Below, piece after piece: positions 55,561 to 64,000 of a stretch of DNA of 64,000 bases. Below the pieces are notes generated by a model that saw only the letters and a list, made by a program, of their open reading frames with translations, ran no database searches and was not told where the DNA came from. Within the stretch, counting starts at the first letter, position 1; the number at the start of each line of letters is the position of its first letter. A program made the translations under genes and the position numbers. Source of the stretch: Apostichopus japonicus (taxonomy: Eukaryota > Echinodermata > Holothuroidea > Aspidochirotida > Stichopodidae); NCBI RefSeq assembly GCF_037975245.1, contig NC_092580.1, forward strand, positions 4,440,501 through 4,504,500. The letters run 5' to 3'.

Positions 55561-57732
55561 GGCAGTGCCCAGGAAAAAATTTACCTCAAATTTACCGCGG
55601 TAACATACCACACTTTTACCCCGGTAAAACCGGGGTAAAAACGCGGTAAATTTGTTGTACATTACCGCGGTGTTTTGGCCCTATGGACGCGGTAAACCGC
55701 GGTTTACCACAGTAAATTACCACAAATTTACCATGGTTTTACCTCACTTTTACCCCAATTTTACCGCAATTTACCACGGTGTTACCATACTTTTACCACG
55801 CTTTTACTACACTTTTACCCCAAATTTACCACAGTTTTACCGTTCTTTTACCCCAATTTTACCGTATATTTACCATGCTTTTACCACAGTTTACCATTCT
55901 TTTACCCCAATTTTACCCTAGATTGACCACGCATTTACTACACTTTTACCCTAAATTTACCACAGTTTTACCGTTCTTTTACCCCAATTTTACCGTAGAT
56001 TTACTACGCTTTTACCTTAGTTTTACCTCAGTTTACCATGATTTTACACTAATTGTAGGACAGTTTTACCTTACATTGAGCATGATTTTGTCCTTATTTC
56101 AATTAGCATGTACACCATATATTTCTTTGAATTTCACCCATCAGTGTACTGTATTATGATTTTATATGCCTTTACCCTTATTGTAATGGTTGTATGCCTG
56201 ACATATAAGTCCTCAGTTGTAGAATGCATCAGTTTTTAATTCATCAAATCCATGGAGATTTCACACATGAGAAAGCTTTGTTGAATTCAGTTATACTAGC
56301 TGGTATGATTCCTGACTCTCTTCTTTTGACTTAATTGGTAGTCCAGATTGGACTTTTGATCTCTTATTGTCCTCAAAGACTTGTTTTTAAATGGAAAGAG
56401 TACTCTGAACATAATTACATAGACTTGTCAAGTCATTTATTGGACCTGACAGAGAATACCCAAATCTGAGGACACTGATTGGTCAATTTTTGTGTGCCAC
56501 AGTGTTGAGGCACAGAAGCTATGCCTTATGTGTGCTAGTTTATATAGTTCTTTTTTCATTTTAAAGGCTTTTAGGTTCTCCCTAATAATGAAAAAAGAAT
56601 TAATTGTTGTCTCCTCTCAAATATATCAGGGATTCCATGAAGGAATTCTCTATGTATCTATCCTCTGCTTGTTTTTTTTTAGGAAAAGAGATGCATACTA
56701 TAACATATATAAGAATAGCAGTTTGTCTCTCTTCTTTATTCAACTCATATCCACAGGTAATTTATATTGCCAACATTAAGATATGAGTAGAACAAAAGGT
56801 TTGTCATATCAGTATTGCAAAAATATGGGACAAAATCATGGAAAAATTGCTGTAAATGTACCATCATGTTTCATAGTGTGACCCATATATGTTCTACTGT
56901 GGTAAAATCATGGTACAATTATGGTAAATTTACCATAGTATAATTGCACCGTATAGTTTTACCCTATTTTTACTGTGGTTAATAATGGCACAATTGTAGG
57001 AATTTCACATATGTAGTTTATGTACCATATAAACTTACCCTACTTTTACTACAGTAATATCATGGTAAAACTATGGTAAATTTACCGTAGTAAATGTACC
57101 ACACTTTTACCCTACTTTTACCGCGGTAATACCATGGTAAAACTGTGGTTAATTTACCGTAGTAAATGTACCGCACTTTTACCCTACTTATACCGCGGTT
57201 ATATCATGGTAAAACTGCGGTAAATTTACCGCAGTAAATGAACCACACTTTTACCCTACTTTTACCGCGGTAATACCATAGTAAAACTGTGGTAAATTTA
57301 CCGTAGTAAATGTACCACACTTTTACCGCGGTAATACCATGGTAATATGTACCATATAAACTTACCCTACTTTTACTACAGTAATATCATGGTGAAACTA
57401 TGGTAAATTTACCGTAGTAAATGTACCACACTTTTACCCTACTATTACCGCGGTAATACCATAGTAAAACTGTGGTAAATTAACCGCAGTAAATGTACCG
57501 CACTTTTACCCTACTTTTACCGCGGTAGTATCATGGTAAAACTGCGGTAAATTTACCGCAGTAAATGTACCGCACTTTTACCATACTTTTACCGCGGTAA
57601 TACCATGGTAAAACTGCGGTAAATGTACCGCGGTTGATTTTACCACAATTTTACCACACATTTACCCTATTTACCACACATTTACCATAGTTTACCGCGG
57701 TAAAATTAGGGTACATTTTTTGCTGGGTGCCT
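55561..57732. mobile_element. 2.2-kb inverted-repeat-bounded element built of TTTACC/GGTAAA palindromes
   Basis: The outer ends are imperfect inverted repeats: GCCCAGGAAAAAATTTACC at the left (55567-55585) and GGGTACATTTTTTGCTGGG at the right (57709-57727). Almost every base between about 55585 and 56060 and between about 56870 and 57715 belongs to short words such as TTTACC, GGTAAA, ACCGCGGTAA, ACCATGGTAA and ACTATGGTAAATTTACCATA. The centre (56060-56870) is ordinary unique-looking DNA. The right arm also shows a tandem period of roughly 60-120 bp. Open frames through the left arm (YHGVTILLPRFY-like) are repeat artefacts. No transposase is seen, and the superfamily is unknown. Confidence 0.75.
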
Positions 57733-60031
57733 ATATATAAACGAAGAACGATGTATATTTGTCTGTGACGTCAGCGACCTCAATCTATCTATCTATTAAA
57801 CAACCGACCTAGTCTTGTGGTGCCAGGTAAAGAATGTATGTATCCAAAAAAAAAAAGGAAAAAAGGAGAAGATATTTCGATAGTAGTTTAACGCATGTTT
57901 TTGAATTAAAGCTCTATACAGTTACTATACAGTAATAATATCCTAATGTAGGAAGAAAATAACGCAATTGTTTCGTGCATCATAAAACAGAGATAAGCAA
58001 TAAGGATATTATTTGAACGTTTTTAATGCGGCTAGTTTCCACTTTTTTACAATCAACGTTCGAGATGAAGGGATCGAAGATGACGATGGAGTCAGAGTAA
58101 AAAATGTTCAAGGCACAGCCGTTGATTTTCTTTTCTCACATTAACTCGTGAGAATACTTACTCATGAGAATCACTTGTGAAAACTTTTCACTCGCTCATG
58201 GTAATTTACTCGTGAGAAAGTTTCTCACTCTTTAAGTTTAGTTCACGCCGCACATTCCAGAATCTCTAATCTTCTATATAAGTCTTGACGAAAAGGTAAA
58301 GAAATTGTCTCTTCCTCTCTGGATTCTCCTATCCTTCTCTTCTCGTACAACTTCTGTGTTGACGATCGGCGCTGGTTACAATAGAAATGGAAGATATGAG
58401 AACGACATAGTTTTTCTGTTAAACATCTGTTACTGTCATTGTTACTATGTCATTGTTACTGTCAGTGTTTACGAGTCAAATAATGTACAGTTCTATAGAG
58501 TTATGAGCACAGTACATAGTCCGTGGTCACGCAACCAGCGTATGCTTATCAGATTACTGAAACAAAGATACAAACATAACCTCACTGAATAACTTTACCG
58601 ATCATTGCAATCATTTATAAACATAAGACAAAACGTTTTCATATCTTCTTAACGTCATCTTGGTTGTTACCTTGAGATGACCGACAGTTTCTCGCCATTT
58701 GGAATTAAATTATAAAAGAATGTATATGATAGATCATTTTATCCTCCACAGGTGTTCAAACATAACGTTAATACATGGATCAGTATTTCTGAGCGAATAA
58801 CAACATGGATAACAATTTCATCACATCTTTTCTTTCAAAATGTAAGTACATTTATTTTGTTTCGTATAAGTTTCTTTTACACGCCTCCAAACATTAAGCG
58901 AATTAAAGGTGCAGGTAGAGGCATACAACATGTTAGAGTAATAGTGGACTTAACCTGTTAACGTTCTGCATATCAATCATTAAACTTTGTGAAGTTAAAC
59001 TGATCCCTTAAATAATAAGATATCGAGAAGTATCAGGACATTCAACAAAACCTAAAACAGCGCAGTCTCAAGTTGACTGTTTCATGTTAGGTGACAAATT
59101 GACATTAAAGAATGTTAGTTAGAAATGTATTCCGAATAACGATCGTACCATGTGTCAGTTTCAGTAGAAGGAACTTGTAAGGAATACTCAAATATGCCGG
59201 TATTTTACATAAAAAAAATGGGGCAAATTCTATCTACTAGACTAAATGTATCCAAATCCGGTCTCTGCATAGATGGTCGACTGTAACTAAGAAACCAAAT
59301 GTTAAGGAATCCCAAAAATACCTTAACATTTAGAAACGTTAGAAATCTTCATACATTTGAACTGTCTTATTAATTTAAGGCCATAAAAGCCTTGCTTTTT
59401 AGTTGTTGAATTTTAATTGCATCTTGGGGGGGGGGGAGGGGGTCCAGCCAATTTAATGTGCCTCAGGGGTTAAAAGGATCATTCCCAAATTAAAAGCAAA
59501 ACTTAAAACTTGGACTAATAGCAGTGTTTCTTAGCAGACTACAACAAATTAAACTTAATTTTGAAACCTAAAGTCATCGTTTCACAGGTTGACCTACGCA
59601 TTCATCATTAGCACGTAAATTTCTCGTTACTTCATTTGGTCTTGTTACGTAGTTATTGGATACAGCGGCGTGAACGGAGGTCCTATTGAAATATTTCATG
59701 TAGTACCGTAGATCAGTTGGTGAATTTTGTTCGGACAGTTCAATATCGTTGTGTACGTTTAGTGATAAATAATTTAAAAATAGTTTACTACCAATATTAG
59801 ATTTCTGTATACTCTTCACGCCCTCTTTGAGTATTCACACGGGAATGGACAGAAAGATAACAGTTCGGAACTGATCACAAAAATGATGATCTAGTTATTT
59901 GTAATATATTTAATGATACCTTAAATTAGGCAAGTTGTGCACTATACATGTCAGGGAAAACCGGTTTCAGCGATATCCGTGTCCGTGCGTATGGGGTCCG
60001 ATTTCGATTTAAAATTAGCCTACTGTTTAAT
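57733..60031. other. Intergenic DNA upstream of the second repeat gene
   Basis: No gene is supported. It contains an oligo-G run at 59427-59442 and AT-rich DNA. The plus-strand frame at 58305-58592 lacks an ATG at its apparent start and is not called. Confidence 0.4.
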
Positions 60032-60039
60032 TATAAATA
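60032..60039 (+). promoter_or_regulatory. Candidate TATA box
   Basis: TATAAATA lies 48 bp upstream of the first in-frame ATG (60087) of the second repeat gene. A start site about 30 bp downstream (about 60063-60070) would give a very short 5' UTR. Position and sequence fit, but such words are common in AT-rich DNA. Confidence 0.35.
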
Positions 60040-60086
60040 CATCCCATTATCCGTTTCGTACAGTCTTGTTGTAAAACATTTGTGTA

Positions 60087-63000
60087 ATGCTATTTGAGAG
60101 AATGGACATGTTTGACTTTCTTTCAGGCATCACATGTCACTTGTTAATAATCCTTGGAACGAACGTCATGGGCCAGAGTGAAATGTCATCAATGCATCCT
60201 TCAAGTTCATCGGAGAGGATGTCAGAGATGGTTCAGATGACCTCAGTGGCTCCGCCGATATCAGATATGCTCCCAACGATGATGACGCCCATGCCGTCCA
60301 TTTCAGCAATGCCTCCACCAATGATATCAGAAATATCCCTTACACAATCGATGCCTCATCCAATGAATTCGAACATACCTCCGTCAATGATGACTCCACC
60401 AATGCCTTCGTCAATGAATCCACCGGAGATCTCAGAGATGTTAACTATACCCTCAAAGCCTCCATCGATGATGACGCCCATGCCTCCACCAATGATATCA
60501 GAAATATCCCCTTCACAATCGATGCCCCATCCAATGAATTCGAACATACCTCCGTCAATGATGACTCCGCCAATGCCTTCGTCAATGAATCCATCGGAGA
60601 TCTCAGAGATGTTAACCATACCCTCGAAGCCTCCATCGATGATGACGCCCATGCCGTCCATTTCAGCAATGCCTCCACCAATGATATCAGAAATATCCCT
60701 TACACAATCGATGCCTCATCCAATTAATTCGAACATACCTCCATCAATGATGAATCCGCCTATACCTTCGTCAATGAATCCATCGGAGATCTCAGAGATG
60801 TTAACCATACCCTCGAAGCCTCCATCGATGATGACGCCCATGCCGTCCATTTCAGCAATGCCTCCACCAATGATATCAGAAATATCCCCTTCACAATCGA
60901 TGCCTCATCCAATTAATTCGAACATACCTCCATCAATGATGAATCCGCCTATACCTTCGTCAATGAATCCATCGGAGATCTCAGAGATGTTAACCATACC
61001 CTCGAAGCCTCCATCGATGATGACGCCCATGCCGTCCATTTCAGCAATGCCTCCACCAATGATATCAGAAATATCCCCTTCACAATCGATGCCTCATCCA
61101 ATTAATTCGAACATACCTCCATCAATGATGAATCCGCCTATACCTTCGTCAATGAATCCTTCGGAGATCTCAGAGATGTTAACCATACCCTCGAAGCCTC
61201 CATCGATGATAACGTCCATGCCGTTCATTTCGCCATTGCATTCTCCAGTTTTATCAGAAATTTCCCCGGAACAATCGATGCCCCCTCCAATGATATCAGA
61301 AACTACATCAATCCCACCCTTGCGTCTTTCCATGATGTCAGATATCAGATCATTATCGCAGGTGCCAAGTTCGATTATGTCAGAAATGAGGTCATTGCCA
61401 CCGTTGTCACCATCTGTGTTTTCAGAAATGAGTTCAGCGTCACCGTTACCGACTCCATTGATGTCAGAAGTGAGGTCATTGCCATCGCTTGCTTCTTCCC
61501 TGATGTCGGAGATGAGATCAACGCCACCTTTGCCTTCTTCCATGTTATCAGAAATGAGGTCGATGTCTCCTACGGTGATGTCAGAATTGCGTCTTTCCAT
61601 GATGTCAGATATAAGATCATTATCGCAGGTGCCAAGTTCGATTATGTCAGAAATGAGGTCATTGCCACCGTTGTCACCATCTATGTTTTCAGAAATGAGT
61701 TCAACGCCATCGTTACCGCCTTCCATGATGTCAGAAATGAGTTCATTGCCTCCTTCAATGCTATCAGAAATGAGATCAATGTCACCGTTACTTCCTTCGA
61801 TAATGTCAACGATAATGTCAATACCATCACTGGTTCCTTCCTTGATGTCTGAAATGAGATCATTTTCACCTGTATCTCCCTCTGTGATGTCACCGTTTTC
61901 ACCATCTGTGTTTTCAGAAATGAGTTCACAACCAACGTTACCGCCTTCCATGATGTCAGAAATGAGTTCATTGCCTCCTTCCATGCTATCAGAAATGAGA
62001 TCAATGTCACCGTTACTTCCTTCGATAATGTCAACGATAATGTCAATACCATCACTGGTTCCTTCCTTGATGTCTGAAATGAGATCATTTTCACAATTAT
62101 CTCCCTCTGTGATGCCACCGTTGTCACCATCTATGTTATCAGAAATGAGTTCACAGCCAACGTTACCGCCTTCCATGATGTCAGAAATGAGCTCATTGCC
62201 TCCTTCCATGCTATCAGAAATGAGATCAATGTCACCGTTACTTCCTTCGATAATGTCAATACCATCACTGGTTCCTTCCTTGATGTCTGAAATGAGATCA
62301 TTTTCACCTGTATCTCCTTCTGTGATGTCACCGTTGTCACCATCTATGTTTTCAGAAATGAGTTCACAGCCAACGTTACCGCCTTCCATGATGTCAGAAA
62401 TGAGCTCATTGCCTCCTTCCATGCTATCAGAAATGAGATCAATGTCACCGTTACTTCCTTCGATAATGTCAATACCATCACTGGTTCCTTCCTTGATGTC
62501 TGACATGAGATCATTTTCACATTTATCTCCTTCTGTGATGTCACCGTTGTCACCATCTATGTTTTCAGAAATGAGTTCACAGCCAAAGTTACCGCCTTCC
62601 ATGATGTCAGAAATGAGTTCATTGCCTCCTTCCATGCTATCAGAAATGAGATCAATGTCACCGTTACTTCCTTCGATAATGTCAATACCATCACTGGTTC
62701 CTTCCTTGATGTCTGAAATGAGATCATTTTCACCATTATCTCCCTCTGTGATGTCACCATCTATGTTTTCAGAAATGAGTTCAACGCCATCATTACCGCC
62801 TTCCATGATGTCAGAAATGAGTTCATTGCCACCATTGTCTCCTTCCATGCTATCAGAAATGAGATCAATGTCGCCGTTACTTCCTTCGATAATGTCAACG
62901 ATAATGTCAATACCATCACTGGTTCCTTCCTTGATGTCTGACATGAGATCATTTTCACCATTATCTCCCTCTGTGATGTCACCATCTATGTTTTCAGAAA

Positions 63001-63741
63001 TGAGTTCAACGCCATCGTTACCGCCTTCCATGATGTCAGAAATGAGTTCATTGCCTCCTTCCATGCTATCAGAAATGAGATCAATGTCACCGTTACTTCC
63101 TTCGATAATGTCAATACCATCACTGGTTCCTTCCTTGATGTCTGAAATGAGATCATTTTCACATTTATCTCCTTCTGTGATGTCACCGTTGTCACCATCT
63201 ATGTTTTCAGAAATGAGTTCACAGCCAAAGTTACCGCCTTCCATGATGTCAGAAATGAGTTCATTGCCTCCTTCCATGCTATCAATAATGAGATCAATGT
63301 CACCGTTACTTCCTTCGATAATGTCAATACCATCACTGGTTCCTTCCTTGATGTCTGAAATGAGATCATTTCCAAATTCTTCTCCTTCTGTCATGTCCGA
63401 AGTGAGATCGATGTCGTCGTTGCATCCTCTTCCAGTGATATCAGAAACTGTATCAGTCTATCCCTCGTCTCTTTCCATGATGTCAGAGATGACATCATTA
63501 TCGCAATTGCCAAGTTCGATTATGTCAGAAATAATGTCATCACCACCGCTGCAACCACAAATGTCACTAACGAGATCAATGCCGCCAGCGCCTCCTCCCG
63601 TAATATCTGATGTTAGACAAATGCCATCACTTGCTCCTCCTGTGGCATCAGAAATACAGCCATCGCCCTCAGCTCCGCCCTCGTTCGAGTCCAGTACGAG
63701 ACCAGTCGTTACAGTACCTGCTCCGCCAATCGTTTCAACAG
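60087..63741 (+). CDS. Secreted or membrane protein with Met/Pro/Ser-rich tandem repeats, first large exon (partial)
   Basis: An open frame of more than 1200 codons with ATGs at 60087, 60105 and 60111; MFDFLSGITCHLLIILGTNV followed by MGQ looks like a signal peptide with cleavage near Gln. Alternatively the CTTTCTTTCAG ending at 60125 is a splice acceptor and the true start is upstream. After about 60 residues come five copies of a 63-residue (189-bp) unit (IPSKPPSMMTPMPSISAMPP...), a transition zone, then about eight copies of a 71-residue (mostly 213-bp) unit (SEMRSMSPLLPSIMSIPSLV...SPSMFSEMSS). The unique end reads VVTVPAPPIVST and stops at a CAG/GTAAGT donor (63741/63742), phase 1. The gene continues outside the window. 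Ser/Pro richness suggests O-glycosylation. Its layout (signal, then giant repeat exon) parallels the divergent adhesion GPCR, so a second receptor of that kind is possible but unproven. Confidence 0.75.
60251..61215 (+). repeat. 189-bp coding tandem array
   Basis: Landmark GATGACGCCCATGCCGTCCA recurs at 60641, 60830 and 61019 (spacing 189 bp), with shorter variants before. The copies are nearly identical, including matched synonymous positions, indicating recent homogenisation. Confidence 0.92.
61690..63390 (+). repeat. About 213-bp higher-order coding tandem array
   Basis: About eight copies with unit lengths of 204, 213 and 225 bp, all multiples of 3. Each contains ATGATGTCAGAAATGAG-type sub-units encoding MMSEMS. 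Insertions and deletions between copies are codon-multiples (for example presence or absence of STIM and of SPLSPSM), consistent with selection for the reading frame. Confidence 0.92.
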
Positions 63742-64000
63742 GTAAGTTGCTCTCCTCATATTTGCTGTGTTTACGTTGCTTATAGAGAAAGTGAACAATA
63801 TGTAATATCTTCAACGTTTTCGGATTTAAACATTCCAACAAGGAAGTGACATAACTGAACACTAAAATAAATAGAGATACGCACAGGTAAACACAAAATC
63901 AAGGCCATTAATTATTCAGAGACAGTGATAAAACGATATCAAAGTATGAGTTGACCATGCAGCATAGAGGTGCCCTAGTTTAAGAATGATATTTTTTTGC
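63742..64000 (+). other. Start of intron after the repeat exon
   Basis: Begins GTAAGTTGCTC. The reading frame meets a stop at 63783-63785 if unspliced. No further exon is seen before the window ends. Confidence 0.6.

Noticed and set aside
55652-56159. Overlapping plus-strand frames rich in FYPNFT/LLPQFY
   Set aside because: Translation of TTTACC word repeats; no start context, domains or splice signals.
61094-63394. Minus-strand 766-codon acidic open frame and several 67-149-codon frames
   Set aside because: They are antisense frames of the 213-bp array, kept open by the unit length. The plus-strand frame covers the array plus unique flanks, a signal peptide and a donor.

Overview
The window is animal nuclear DNA: AT-rich, with split genes that follow GT-AG splice rules, SINE and LINE copies, MITE-like elements and many mini- and microsatellites. 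The gene families (voltage-gated calcium channel alpha2-delta, adhesion GPCR) are metazoan. The density of AGGCCTA words, CGTAGCCAGG/CAGTGGCGTAACCAG repeat ends and oligo-G/C runs suggests a marine deuterostome invertebrate such as an echinoderm (a sea cucumber is possible). The species assignment is inference and cannot be proved from this sequence.

Layout. (1) 1114-19885, + strand: the 3' half of a calcium-channel alpha2-delta subunit gene. I could reconstruct 21 exons, all in phase (1656 nt, 551 codons plus stop), ending in a hydrophobic tail that fits a GPI or membrane anchor. (2) 19886-30211: 3' UTR and intergenic DNA with a 46-bp minisatellite, AGGCCTA-rich DNA, a reverse-strand tRNA-derived SINE and a 0.5-kb cluster of CCAGAT/ATCTGG palindromes. 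(3) 30212-48201, - strand: an apparently complete adhesion GPCR. I could reconstruct 15 exons that join in frame to 5682 nt, or 1893 residues: signal peptide, about 100 copies of a 10-residue Pro/Asn/Met repeat in one 3.06-kb exon, two SEA-like modules, an EGF-like module, GAIN domain, GPS (CDHLT) and seven-helix domain. Its introns hold a 5'-truncated LINE reverse transcriptase, a hAT-like MITE, a 136-bp minisatellite and other repeats. (4) 48202-60086: intergenic DNA with a 0.4-kb MITE-like element, a GATA/GACA microsatellite, a U2-snRNA-like sequence and a 2.2-kb inverted-repeat-bounded element made of TTTACC/GGTAAA palindromes. (5) 60087-63741, + strand: the first large exon of a second secreted or membrane protein. 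It has a signal peptide and more than 1100 residues of Pro/Ser/Met-rich repeats in two higher-order arrays (189-bp and about 213-bp units), a splice donor at 63741/63742, and continues beyond the window.

The alpha2-delta and adhesion GPCR genes are convergent. The adhesion GPCR and the 60-kb repeat gene are divergent, about 12 kb apart, and both put a long Met/Pro-rich tandem-repeat exon directly after a secretion signal. The most unusual system here is this pair of repeat-stalk surface proteins, above all a receptor whose extracellular stalk carries about 40 regularly spaced N-glycosylation sequons in front of an intact autoproteolysis and tethered-agonist module.
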